A DNA stretch of 64,000 nt from Clostridia bacterium (lineage in GTDB: Bacteria; Bacillota; Clostridia; UMGS1810). Made by a program: the position numbers and the translations under genes. The notes below the pieces were generated by a model that ran no database searches, was not told the origin of the DNA, and was given only the letters and a program-made list of their open reading frames with translations. The DNA lies in NCBI GenBank assembly GCA_017621495.1, contig JAGATB010000007.1, positions 62,001 to 126,000 of the forward strand, in the 5' to 3' direction. Below, in pieces: positions 35,252-44,230 of this stretch (position 1 is the first letter of the stretch; the number at the start of each line of letters is the position of its first letter).

Positions 35252-35902
35252 TTACTCCTTATTTTTGATATTTACCATACTCTGAGCATCTATGTCTGCT
35301 CTGGACTGTGCATAGATTGATATATTCATACCGTCATATTTGCACGAATACACATATCCGCCGTCCATTTCATCATACTCCTCGGTAAGCTCGGTATTTA
35401 ATATCTGCTCCAGTGTATCTGCACTGCACTCACCTGTGGTTATGAGTTTACTTAAAGGCACAAACACACAATTACACTTACCCAGCGGTATATATGAATT
35501 ATCTTCTGCAAAATCATACTGCTCAAAGGCATACCAGTTTTCATTTTCACCAAATCTGTAAATGGGGCCGTTATCCCAATATGACTCGGACATTTCTCCG
35601 TATATGGTCTCAAGCTCGCTTACGGCAAGACCAATCTCCTTAAAGTATGTCTCGTCTATATCCGCATCGGACTTTTGCTGCTTTTTACTTTTGCCGGATT
35701 TGGTATATTTCTTAACTCTTTTTGTTTTCTTAGTATCGGTTTTTTTGTCCTCGGATTTTTCATCATCATTCTCTGTAGATTCATCATCCGAAGCAGTATC
35801 CGACACTTCATCCCTGCCGTCTGCGGTATCCGTTTCATCACCGGCACAGCCTGCCATAAGCAACATCATCACAATCATAATCAATGAGAGTAGTCTTTTC
35901 AT
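35252..35902 (-). CDS. Lipoprotein of unknown function
   Basis: This 216-residue protein has a lipoprotein signal with lipobox LMAGC (Cys19). A long acidic linker (about 20-50) precedes a Lys-rich basic segment (about 50-75) and a globular part of about 140 residues ('YWDNGPIYRFGENENWYAFEQYDF'). No family recognised. Its start overlaps tagO by four bases, so the two are probably co-translated, suggesting an envelope role. Confidence 0.75.
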   Translation of the reverse strand: MKRLLSLIMIVMMLLMAGCAGDETDTADGRDEVSDTASDDESTENDDEKSEDKKTDTKKTKRVKKYTKSGKSKKQQKSDADIDETYFKEIGLAVSELETIYGEMSESYWDNGPIYRFGENENWYAFEQYDFAEDNSYIPLGKCNCVFVPLSKLITTGECSADTLEQILNTELTEEYDEMDGGYVYSCKYDGMNISIYAQSRADIDAQSMVNIKNKE

Positions 35903-37011
35903 TCTTCATCTTCTCCATTCAATATTTTTTCTTTGGCTGCCTCCATCTTAGCCTTGGCAGCGGCAACTCTCTCCGCTCTAAGGCGAGCCTTGCGGTTAAC
36001 GCTGTACACCTTATATGCAAACGCACTGAAAAGCAGCGTAGTTATGATGAGCACTGCAGCAGTATACGCACCTACCTCCAGCACTACTACGGCACTGAGT
36101 GCCAGTATGGAGGTGATGATATACAGTATTGCCACCGTCTGTTTCTGAGAGAAGCCCATATCCATAAGCTTGTGATGCAGATGCCCCCTGTCCGGAGCCA
36201 TGATGGGCTTTTTGTTCCAGATACGGCGTACTATGGCAAATCCGGTATCAAATATAGGCAGTCCCAGTATGAGGAACGGTATGATAAAGGATATGATTAC
36301 ATACCCCTTGAAAAGTCCCTGTATGCATATGACAGACAACATAAATCCCAGAAATGTAGAGCCTGTATCTCCCATGAAGATTTTAGCCGGGTTAAAGTTA
36401 TATGGCAGAAATCCCAAGCAACCGCCCGCCAACGCTGCAGTAAGCAAAGCCACCTGCATCTCACCTGCAAGTATGGCTATAAAAAACAGCGAAAAAGTAG
36501 CGATTGAAGATACCCCCACCGCCAAGCCGTCCAAGCCGTCTATGAGGTTAACTGCATTGGTAACGCCCACTATCCAGAGTATGGTGATAGGTATGCTGAG
36601 GTATCCCAGATTCAATATACCGCCCTCTACCAAAAACTCCGGCATACTTATATAATTAATTACTACACCGTGACCTACCACTATACATGCCACCACTATC
36701 TGAGTGATGAATTTAATCTTGGCGCCAAGCTGCTTTACATCATCCACTATACCCAGTGCCACTATGATAAGCGAACCTATGATGATGCCCCTAAGGCCTT
36801 GATCAATCCTTGCAAAGCACACTATACTTATAAGGAAGCCGTAAAATATGGCAAGCCCTCCCATTCTGGGTATGGGGTGGTCGTGAACACGCCTTGCATC
36901 GGGCACGTCTATTGCACCTATCTTTTGTGCCAGTACCTTGACAAAGGGTGTAGACGCCAGCGACACTCCGAACGCCACACTAAAACACAGTATGAGTTTT
37001 ACTATATCCAT
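35899..37011 (-). CDS. tagO: Undecaprenyl-phosphate GlcNAc-1-phosphate transferase (TagO/WecA type)
   Basis: This 370-residue polytopic enzyme starts wall teichoic acid or surface glycan synthesis by moving GlcNAc-1-P to undecaprenyl phosphate. Family motifs are 'HDHPIPRMGGLAIF', the Asp pair in 'GIVDDVKQLGAK', 'NAVNLIDGLDGLAVG' and 'FLPYNFNPAKIFMGDTGS', and the His cluster 'DRGHLHHKLMDMG'. About 10-11 helices. The C-terminal tail is basic. It follows trpS by 18 bases. Such a glycan is the likely anchor for the many SLH proteins of this window. Confidence 0.92.
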   Translation of the reverse strand: MDIVKLILCFSVAFGVSLASTPFVKVLAQKIGAIDVPDARRVHDHPIPRMGGLAIFYGFLISIVCFARIDQGLRGIIIGSLIIVALGIVDDVKQLGAKIKFITQIVVACIVVGHGVVINYISMPEFLVEGGILNLGYLSIPITILWIVGVTNAVNLIDGLDGLAVGVSSIATFSLFFIAILAGEMQVALLTAALAGGCLGFLPYNFNPAKIFMGDTGSTFLGFMLSVICIQGLFKGYVIISFIIPFLILGLPIFDTGFAIVRRIWNKKPIMAPDRGHLHHKLMDMGFSQKQTVAILYIITSILALSAVVVLEVGAYTAAVLIITTLLFSAFAYKVYSVNRKARLRAERVAAAKAKMEAAKEKILNGEDEE

Positions 37012-37029
37012 TTAAACACCATACGCTCC

Positions 37030-38031
37030 TTAGAACGGTCTGTCTACGAAGCCAACCTTTCTTTTTACCTTGCTGAGGGTCTTGTTGGAAATCCTGTACG
37101 CCCTCTCAGCTCCTGTCTTGTATATAGTCTCAAGGTAATCCTTGTTCTTTCTCAAATCGTCATATTTCTCACGGATAGGCTTAAGCTCATCGGCAACCAC
37201 CTCGCCCACAGCCATCTTGAAATCTCCGTATCCTTTGCCTGCAAACTCCGCTACTACTTCATCGGGAGTCTTGCCGGTGATACCGGAGTATATATTTATG
37301 AGGTTATTTATACCTGACTTACCCTCGCGGTAAGCAATCTCTCCCTCGGAATCCGTAACAGCCTTCTTGAATTTACGCATTATGGTGTCGGTATCGTCCA
37401 ATATGGAGATGAAGCCGTTTACATTGGGGTCTGATTTACTCATCTTGGAGGTGGGGTCCTGCAGGCTCATAATCCTTGCGCCCTCCTTGGGTATGAAGCC
37501 CTCGGGAATCGTGAACACATCTCCGTAGATATTGTTGAAGCGGTTTGCTATATCTCTGCAAAGCTCCAGATGCTGCTTCTGGTCTACACCTACGGGTACC
37601 AGGTCGGTTTGGTACAGGAGGATATCCGCCGCCATAAGCACCGGATATGTAAAGAGACCTGCGTTGATATTGTCCTCATGCTTGGCGCTCTTGTCCTTGA
37701 ACTGAGTCATTCTGGACAGCTCACCCATGTATGTGAAGCAGTTGAGTATCCAGGACAGCTCTGCGTGAGTAGACGCGTGTGACTGAAAAAATACTATATT
37801 ATCCTCACCGTTAATTCCCGCCGCCAAATACTGACACAGGAAATCCATGCAGCGCTTCCTTAGCTCTGCGGGGTTTTGCCTTACTGTTATAGAGTGCAAA
37901 TCCACTACCGAGAATATGCAGTTGTAGTCGTTTTGCAAGTCAACCCAGTTTTTGAGTGCACCCAGATAGTTTCCGAGCGTGATACAGCCAGTGGGCTGAA
38001 TTCCGCTGAATATGGTTTTCTTTTCTTCCAT
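37030..38031 (-). CDS. trpS: Tryptophan--tRNA ligase
   Basis: The 333-residue class I synthetase is full length. The HIGH-equivalent is 'PTGCITLGNYLGAL', and the KMSKS motif is exact in 'DPTSKMSKSDPN'. Tryptophan-pocket stretches such as 'ILLYQTDLVPVGVDQKQHLEL' (split here) are present. It follows the aminotransferase gene by 39 bases. I looked for a T-box leader and there is no room for one. Confidence 0.95.
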   Translation of the reverse strand: MEEKKTIFSGIQPTGCITLGNYLGALKNWVDLQNDYNCIFSVVDLHSITVRQNPAELRKRCMDFLCQYLAAGINGEDNIVFFQSHASTHAELSWILNCFTYMGELSRMTQFKDKSAKHEDNINAGLFTYPVLMAADILLYQTDLVPVGVDQKQHLELCRDIANRFNNIYGDVFTIPEGFIPKEGARIMSLQDPTSKMSKSDPNVNGFISILDDTDTIMRKFKKAVTDSEGEIAYREGKSGINNLINIYSGITGKTPDEVVAEFAGKGYGDFKMAVGEVVADELKPIREKYDDLRKNKDYLETIYKTGAERAYRISNKTLSKVKRKVGFVDRPF

Positions 38032-38070
38032 TTTATTATCATTCCTTATTCTGTCTTTTTATTGTTTAAA

Positions 38071-39261
38071 TTATGCCAGTTCTTCCTTAAGGAGGTCACC
38101 GAGGATTTTGATACCCTTCTCTATATCCTCGTTGGAGGCAGTGGAGAAGTTGAGTCTGAAGCAGTTGCAGGGTGCCTCCAGGTCTACCATACAGGTACTT
38201 CCCGGTACGAATGCCACCTTACGTTCTACAGCTTTTTCAAATATAGGCTTGGCATCCACACCCTCGGGGAGTGTGCACCACAGGAATATACCGCCCTCGG
38301 GCTTGGTGTACTTGACGCAATCCGGGAAGTATTTCTCTATGGCAGAGAGCATTACAGAGCATTTCTCTCCGTAGAGCTCACAGCCCTTTTTAATATGAGC
38401 ATCGAAGTCATACTTTGTGATATAGTCTGTTACGAGCATCTGCATCATAAGAGTAGTGTGCACGTCATTTACCTGCTTAACTACTACAATTCTGTCCATG
38501 ATATCCTTATGGCAGCACACGAAGCCCACTCTGATACCGGGAGCCAGTGTCTTGGAGAAGGAGCCCACATATATTACTCTGCCGTTGTCATCCATGGTCT
38601 TGATAGCAGGTACATTCTCTCCTCTGAAGCGAAGCTCTCCGTAGGGGTTATCCTCTATGATATAGCAATCGTACTTCTCTGCAAGCTCCAGGAGCTTCTT
38701 TCTCTTTTCAAGAGACTGAGTAACGCCTGTGGGGTTCTGGAATGTGGGGATAGTGTATATAATCTTGATATTTTCTTTCTTTAAGATTTCCTCTACCTTA
38801 TCAGTATCTATACCGTCATCTGCCATTTCCACTCCGAAAAGCTTGGCATTGTATGAACGGAAGGAATTAAGAGAGCCTATGAAGCTGGGTTCCTCTACTA
38901 TTATACCCTCTCCGTCATTTACCAGAGACTTACATGCCAGGTCTATTGCCTGCTGAGCACCCGTGGTTATAACAACCTGATCAAAATCATGGGGTATGCT
39001 GTCTCTTTTTAACCTCTCGGTCACCAGCTCTATAAGTGGAGCATAACCCTCGGTAACTCCGTACACCAATGCACTTTTGCCCTTGTTTGCCATGATGTCG
39101 CTTAAAAGTCCCTCCCACTCCTGTGTGGGGAAAAGCTCCGGCGAGGGGATACCTCCTGCAAAGCTTATAACATCTGCCTTACCGAGCATTTTAAAAATCT
39201 CTCTTATAGCAGAAGCTTTGAGACTTGTAACTCTGGAAGCAAGTGAAGATTGAATATCCAT
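38071..39261 (-). CDS. PLP-dependent aminotransferase (class I/II, LysN/2-aminoadipate type)
   Basis: The 396-residue fold type I aminotransferase has 'ISFAGGIPSPELFP' at the start, 'TTGAQQAIDLACKSL', the 'NPTGVTQSLEKRK' Asn loop, 'EDNPYGELRF' and the PLP lysine in 'VGSFSKTLAPGIRVGF'. These match the group of 2-aminoadipate and aromatic aminotransferases related to MocR C-terminal domains. Substrate cannot be read from sequence. It lies between an SLH gene and trpS in one run. Confidence 0.9.
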   Translation of the reverse strand: MDIQSSLASRVTSLKASAIREIFKMLGKADVISFAGGIPSPELFPTQEWEGLLSDIMANKGKSALVYGVTEGYAPLIELVTERLKRDSIPHDFDQVVITTGAQQAIDLACKSLVNDGEGIIVEEPSFIGSLNSFRSYNAKLFGVEMADDGIDTDKVEEILKKENIKIIYTIPTFQNPTGVTQSLEKRKKLLELAEKYDCYIIEDNPYGELRFRGENVPAIKTMDDNGRVIYVGSFSKTLAPGIRVGFVCCHKDIMDRIVVVKQVNDVHTTLMMQMLVTDYITKYDFDAHIKKGCELYGEKCSVMLSAIEKYFPDCVKYTKPEGGIFLWCTLPEGVDAKPIFEKAVERKVAFVPGSTCMVDLEAPCNCFRLNFSTASNEDIEKGIKILGDLLKEELA

Positions 39262-39285
39262 TTAAATCAAATCCTTTCAGTTAAA

Positions 39286-39954
39286 TTATTTATTGTAGTT
39301 TTCTGTGAAAATTTTAAGTAAGTTGTAGATTATCTTTGCACTCTCGGCTCTGAGCGACTCTCCCTTGGGGTCAAACCTGCCCTCATCCTTGCCCGATATG
39401 ACACCCAGAGATTTAAGGGCATACACAGCCTCTTTGGCATATAACGCAATCTCACCGTCATCGGCAAAAGCAGTCTCCGCCTTGATTTGGGGCAATGTCC
39501 CGGTAAACTTTAGTGCCTCATACGCTATATAGCACATATCCTCACGGCTTATGGGCATATCCGGTTCAAACACACCGTCGGTGTATATCTCAAGTAACCC
39601 TGCCTCGTATGCCGATGATACATAGCTGTAATACCACGCATCCTCACCCACATCGGTAAACTCCGACCGGGCAGAGGGGTTATTAAGAGCACAGGCTGTA
39701 CACACCAGCTTTACAAATTCACTGCGGGTTATCTTCCTGTAGGGAGCGAATACACCCTCTCCCATACCCGATACAATCCCCTCCGACGTAAGATACTCTA
39801 TAGGCTCTCTCGCCCATTCATAGCCCTCTAAATCAGAGAAGGTATTGGTATACTTCATGAAGTCCTCTGTGACAGATAACGTATTTGAAGCATGTACACA
39901 GAAAGCCGGGCACAAAACAGACAATGCAATCATAATGCTTAATATTCTTTTCAT
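39286..39954 (-). CDS. Small SLH-domain surface protein
   Basis: The 222-residue protein is a signal peptide (1-22) plus three SLH domains and almost nothing else. SLH helices are 'YRKITRSEFVKLVCTACAL', 'DMPISREDMCYIAYEAL' and 'GESLRAESAKIIYNLL', each preceded by the W/Y-rich 'AWYYSYVSSAYEAGL'-type segment. It could be a minimal wall-binding protein. It is first in the run with the aminotransferase, trpS and tagO. Confidence 0.88.
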   Translation of the reverse strand: MKRILSIMIALSVLCPAFCVHASNTLSVTEDFMKYTNTFSDLEGYEWAREPIEYLTSEGIVSGMGEGVFAPYRKITRSEFVKLVCTACALNNPSARSEFTDVGEDAWYYSYVSSAYEAGLLEIYTDGVFEPDMPISREDMCYIAYEALKFTGTLPQIKAETAFADDGEIALYAKEAVYALKSLGVISGKDEGRFDPKGESLRAESAKIIYNLLKIFTENYNK

Positions 39955-40107
39955 ATGTTTTGTTCCTCTTTAATTATTAGCAGTGCTGCCGCTAAGATAC
40001 AACACTACAGAATAAATTATACTACAAATGCTCCTTTATGTCAATAAATCACAGCATTTAAGGTAAAAATTTGTGACAATATTTTAACCTAAATTTAATG
40101 TAAAATA

Positions 40108-40136
40108 TTGAAAATTTCCGTCGTATGTGTTAATAT
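40108..40136 (+). promoter_or_regulatory. Putative prs promoter
   Basis: TTGAAA at 40108-40113, 17 bases, TAATAT at 40131-40136. The region from 39955 to here holds nothing else recognisable. Confidence 0.5.
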
Positions 40137-40183
40137 ATTAGTATGTTACAGTGAAATAACTATGTACATAGGAGGATATGATT

Positions 40184-41353
40184 GTGTCAACACAAAACGA
40201 AAGAAAGCCTATTTACGGCAAGCTCACAGTTATCTGTATGAAAGGCTGCGAAGAAATCGCGGACAAGATTGATTTTTACTTAAAAAAATTCCGTCAGGAT
40301 TTCGAGCAGGAAGAAACCTACATCGCTAAGATTAAATGCCCCCGTTTCGGTTCGGGCGAGGCAAAGTGCGTGCTCAACGAAACCGTCCGCGGTAATGATG
40401 TATTCATCATCTGCGACGTATTCAACCACGGTGTAACCTACAAAATGTACGGTGTGGAAAACCACATGAGCCCCGACGACCACTATCAGGATTTAAAGAG
40501 AATCATAGCCGCAATCAGCGGTAAAGCAAGAAGAATTACCGTAGTAATGCCCATGCTCTACGAAGGCAGACAGCACAGAAGAACCGCCAGAGAATCTTTG
40601 GACTGCGCTCTGGCTCTGCAGGAGCTTGTGAATATGGGTGTTACAAACATCATCACATTCGACGCTCACGACGCAAGAGTGCAGAATGCTATCCCGATTT
40701 CCGGATTTGACGATGTACAGACCACCTACCAGATGTTGAAGGCGCTCACCAGAGCTGTACCGGATATAAGCTACGACAAGGACTCCACCATCGTAATATC
40801 CCCCGACGAAGGCGGTATGCACAGATGTATGTACTACTCCTCAGTGCTTGGACTGGACCTGGGTATGTACTACAAGAGAAGAAATTACTCCGTAGTAGTA
40901 AACGGTAAAAACCCCATCGAAGCTCACGAATACTTAGGTAACAGCGTAGAGGGCAAGGACGTAATGATAGTAGATGATATGATTTCCTCCGGTGAATCCG
41001 TGCTTGATATAGCATCCAAGCTCAAGGCACAGGGTGCAAGAAGAATATTCATATTCACAGCATTCGGTCTTTTCTGCAACGGTCTTGATGCGTTCGACCG
41101 GGCATATGCCAAGGGCGAAATCACCAAGGTATTTACCACAAACCTCGTATACCGCATGCCCGAGCTCAAAACCAAGGAATGGTACTGCGAAGTTGATATG
41201 TCCAAGTACATTTCAATTCTCATAGACACAATCAACCATGACGAAACAATAAGTCAGCTCCTGGCTCCGGTAACCAGAATCAAAGCTCTCATGGAAAAGC
41301 ACAAAGCAGAGCTTAAAAATCAGGTTTCCATGTTTGAGGGAGAAAATAAATAA
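40184..41353 (+). CDS. prs: Ribose-phosphate pyrophosphokinase, long divergent form
   Basis: The start is taken as the GTG at 40184 because GGAGG is eight bases ahead; the in-frame ATG at 40178 is only two bases from it. The 389-residue enzyme makes PRPP for nucleotide, His and Trp synthesis. Motifs are 'YEGRQHRRTARESLD' (ATP loop), 'ITFDAHDARVQNAIP' and 'IVISPDEGGMHRC'. The PRPP loop reads 'VDDMISSGES' where most enzymes have DTGGT. It is about 70 residues longer than the classical type. A second, classical copy may exist elsewhere. Confidence 0.88.
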   Translation: MSTQNERKPIYGKLTVICMKGCEEIADKIDFYLKKFRQDFEQEETYIAKIKCPRFGSGEAKCVLNETVRGNDVFIICDVFNHGVTYKMYGVENHMSPDDHYQDLKRIIAAISGKARRITVVMPMLYEGRQHRRTARESLDCALALQELVNMGVTNIITFDAHDARVQNAIPISGFDDVQTTYQMLKALTRAVPDISYDKDSTIVISPDEGGMHRCMYYSSVLGLDLGMYYKRRNYSVVVNGKNPIEAHEYLGNSVEGKDVMIVDDMISSGESVLDIASKLKAQGARRIFIFTAFGLFCNGLDAFDRAYAKGEITKVFTTNLVYRMPELKTKEWYCEVDMSKYISILIDTINHDETISQLLAPVTRIKALMEKHKAELKNQVSMFEGENK

Positions 41354-41369
41354 ACTATGTTTTAATACG

Positions 41370-41399
41370 AAACCCCACGCAGAATACTGCGTGGGGTTT
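41370..41399. terminator. Bidirectional terminator between prs and rhaA
   Basis: AAACCCCACGCAG (41370-41382) pairs perfectly with CTGCGTGGGGTTT (41387-41399), with T-rich flanks on both strands. Confidence 0.9.
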
Positions 41400-41416
41400 G
41401 TTAAATAAAAATTATA

Positions 41417-42646
41417 TTATCTCTTCAAAAGTACGTCCTTTTCATAAGCGAGTATATCTTCAAGATAATCATTCTTCATACCTTCGCTTGCCAGGTATTC
41501 ATTCCACACATCGCCGAGAGGTGCAGTCTTTAATTCCTCCTGAAGTACCATGAGAGCCGTCATATCGTTTGCTTCCTGGAGTGCTTTGAGCTTGTCGTTG
41601 GGCTGAAGGAGCGCAAAGAGCAGTGCCTTATGTACATTACGTATACCTGTAACCCAAGCGGATATACGGTTAATGGAAGCATCGAAGTAGTCTGTAGCTA
41701 TGAACACTCTGTCCAGTGCATCGTTGCGCACGATTTCCTTTGCGATTTCCTTGGTTTCATCGTCAAAGAGTACCACATGGTCAGAATCCCAACGCATGGG
41801 TCTTGTCACATGAAGTGCAATCTTTTCGTTAAAGAGCAGAAGCGAAGAAATCTTGTCGGATACCATCTCTGTGGGGTGGTAGTGACCATTGTCCATAAGA
41901 GGTGTGATGCCCTTGTAGTCTGCATAGCTGAGTGCAAACTCTGCAGAGCCTACGGTGTAAGCCTCAAGACCGATACCGAATACCTTGGACTCAAGTGTGA
42001 TATATACCTTGCTCTTGTCGTAGGGAACGGAGAGAATTTCGTCCAAAGAATCCTTAAAACGTGCACGAGGTGCCAGTCTGTCTGCGGGGATATCCTTGAA
42101 GCCGTCGGGAATCCAGATGTTCATAACACAGGGTACACCTGTCTCTTCTGCAAAGTACTGTGAAAGCTTAACACAGCACTGACCGTGTTTTATCCAGTAC
42201 TTCCTTACCTCATCATCGGGAGATGAAAGTGTAAGTCCGTCCTTAACCATGGGGTGTGAGAAGAATGTAGGATTAAAGTCTATACCTACTCCTTTTTCCT
42301 TAGCGAAATCCACCCAGGGCTTGAAGTGCTCTACCTTCAAATCAGAGCGATCAATGTTTTCACCTATTGCATAGCAAGCATGGATATTGAGCTTCTTTTT
42401 ACCGGGCATAAGAGAAAATGCCTTGTCTATGTCCTGCATAAGCTGTGCTGGAGTTGTAGCCTTACCGGGGTAGTTACCGGTAGTCTGAATACCGCCGGAG
42501 AGCTCCTCGCCGGAATCAAAACCTACAACATCGTCACCCTGCCAGCAATGTACGGAAACCGTAACATTTTTTAATGCTTCAATAGCCTTGTCGGTATCTA
42601 CGCCCATAGCAGCATAGATTTTTTTTGCTTCTTCATATCTTGACAT
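41417..42646 (-). CDS. rhaA: L-rhamnose isomerase
   Basis: This 409-residue enzyme converts L-rhamnose to L-rhamnulose. Characteristic stretches are 'TVSVHCWQGDDVVGFD', 'IQTTGNYPGKA', 'KLNIHACYAIGENIDRSDL' and the metal-site 'PLMDNGHYHPTEMVSDKIS' with 'MRWDSDHVVLFDDET'. Length is close to the usual 415-420. No kinase, aldolase or mutarotase gene lies nearby, so the rest of the pathway must be elsewhere. It is transcribed alone. Confidence 0.95.
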   Translation of the reverse strand: MSRYEEAKKIYAAMGVDTDKAIEALKNVTVSVHCWQGDDVVGFDSGEELSGGIQTTGNYPGKATTPAQLMQDIDKAFSLMPGKKKLNIHACYAIGENIDRSDLKVEHFKPWVDFAKEKGVGIDFNPTFFSHPMVKDGLTLSSPDDEVRKYWIKHGQCCVKLSQYFAEETGVPCVMNIWIPDGFKDIPADRLAPRARFKDSLDEILSVPYDKSKVYITLESKVFGIGLEAYTVGSAEFALSYADYKGITPLMDNGHYHPTEMVSDKISSLLLFNEKIALHVTRPMRWDSDHVVLFDDETKEIAKEIVRNDALDRVFIATDYFDASINRISAWVTGIRNVHKALLFALLQPNDKLKALQEANDMTALMVLQEELKTAPLGDVWNEYLASEGMKNDYLEDILAYEKDVLLKR

Positions 42647-42777
42647 AAAAATCAGTCCTTTTTAATAAATTTATCCACAAAGCAAAACTTGTGTACATCT
42701 CTATATTAACACATATTAAGCCCGTCTTAAAGGTCTGTTTTTGCCTGAAAAAGTGTCCTTTTTTGCAGGTTTCAATA

Positions 42778-44214
42778 TCATTTTTTCCACGCATAAGGCG
42801 AGAATAGCACCAAAAGCGGGAATATCTCCAGTCTGCCGATTAACATATCAAATATAAACACAAGCTTAGCAAAAGCCGAATAGGAACCGAAATTTTGTGT
42901 AGGACCTACCCTGGCAAGTCCCGGACCTACATTATTTATCGTTGCCGCCACTGCGGTAAAGTTTGTGGTAAAGTCCATATTGTCCAAGCTCACTGCCAAA
43001 AGTGAAAATGCAAATATCAAAAGATATGATATCATAAACACATTGGCCCCGCGTATGGTTTCGTGCTCTATGGTCCTGCCGTCCATCTTTACCTTGTGAG
43101 TACTCTTGGGATGAGCAGATATTTTAATCTCTTTTACTATACTCTTCAGAAGTATCATAATTCTGGATACCTTGATACCTCCGCCCGTACTTCCTGCCGA
43201 TGCGCCTATAAACATCAGAACCACCAGAATTGTCTTGGATAGCTCAGGCCATTTATCAAAATCCGTGGTGGCAAAGCCCGTGGTTGTTATAATCGAGCCC
43301 ACCTGAAAAGCGCTGTGCTTGATACTCTCTGCCACAGTATCAAAAAGTGCAGCACAATTAATTGATATAATAAATATCGATGCTGCTATTACACCCAGAT
43401 ATGCCCATAGCTCTGATGAGCGAAAGGCTGTTTTTATTTTACCTATAAGAATCAGATAATATATGGAAAAATTAACCCCAAATACTATCATAAAAATCGT
43501 AACCACTACTTGAATATATGATGAGTATTCACCCATGCTGGAATTAAGCACAGCAAAACCTCCCGTACCTGCGGTACCGAAGCTTATTGTAAGTGCTTCA
43601 AACAAACTCATATCCCCTGCCAGAAGTAACGCGACCTCTATAACCGTAAGCACAAAATATATGGTATAGAGCAGCTTAGCGGTCTCCCTGACCTTGGGAA
43701 CCAGCTTACCGACCGATGGACCCGGGCTCTCCGCCTTTACCAGATGCATATTTCTGCCTCCGGATAGAGGAAGTATAGCCACGAGAAAAACTATAACCCC
43801 CATACCGCCTATCCAGTGGGTGAAGCTGCGCCAGAAAAGGATTGACTTTGGCAGAGCTTCTACATCGGCAACCACCGAAGCACCGGTAGTAGTAAAACCG
43901 GACACAGTTTCAAACAGTGCATTTATGAAATTGGGTATAGAGCCCGATATTACGAATGGTAAAGCTCCGAATATACTCATTACAATCCAGCTTAGAGCCA
44001 CTATGGTAAATCCCTCTCTGGAATACATCTTGGCATCCTTATTGTTCATCAATATCAAAGGTACCCCTGCAGCCAGGCAAATCGCTATACATATCAAAAA
44101 GCTCATAAAAGCCGCCTCGCTGTATATCAATGCACACACCAGGGGCAAAATCATACACACAGCCTCGAAGCTAAGTACCCAGCCGAGAGTATGAGCAACA
44201 ATCTTAAAATTCAT
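42778..44214 (-). CDS. trkH: TrkH-family potassium uptake channel subunit
   Basis: The 478-residue membrane protein has four P-loop repeats of the Trk/Ktr family: 'ETVSGFTTTGASVV', 'GTAGTGGFAVLN', 'ITTTGFATTDFDKW' and 'ATINNVGPGLARVGP'. Each supplies a selectivity-filter Gly. The loop 'GASAGSTGGGIKVSRI' between is typical of TrkH. K+ import requires the TrkA partner, whose gene is 16 bases upstream. Confidence 0.93.
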   Translation of the reverse strand: MNFKIVAHTLGWVLSFEAVCMILPLVCALIYSEAAFMSFLICIAICLAAGVPLILMNNKDAKMYSREGFTIVALSWIVMSIFGALPFVISGSIPNFINALFETVSGFTTTGASVVADVEALPKSILFWRSFTHWIGGMGVIVFLVAILPLSGGRNMHLVKAESPGPSVGKLVPKVRETAKLLYTIYFVLTVIEVALLLAGDMSLFEALTISFGTAGTGGFAVLNSSMGEYSSYIQVVVTIFMIVFGVNFSIYYLILIGKIKTAFRSSELWAYLGVIAASIFIISINCAALFDTVAESIKHSAFQVGSIITTTGFATTDFDKWPELSKTILVVLMFIGASAGSTGGGIKVSRIMILLKSIVKEIKISAHPKSTHKVKMDGRTIEHETIRGANVFMISYLLIFAFSLLAVSLDNMDFTTNFTAVAATINNVGPGLARVGPTQNFGSYSAFAKLVFIFDMLIGRLEIFPLLVLFSPYAWKK

Positions 44215-44230
44215 ATCATATGCTCCCCTA

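Noticed and set aside
38032-38070. T-box leader for trpS
   Set aside because: Only 39 bases separate it from the upstream gene.
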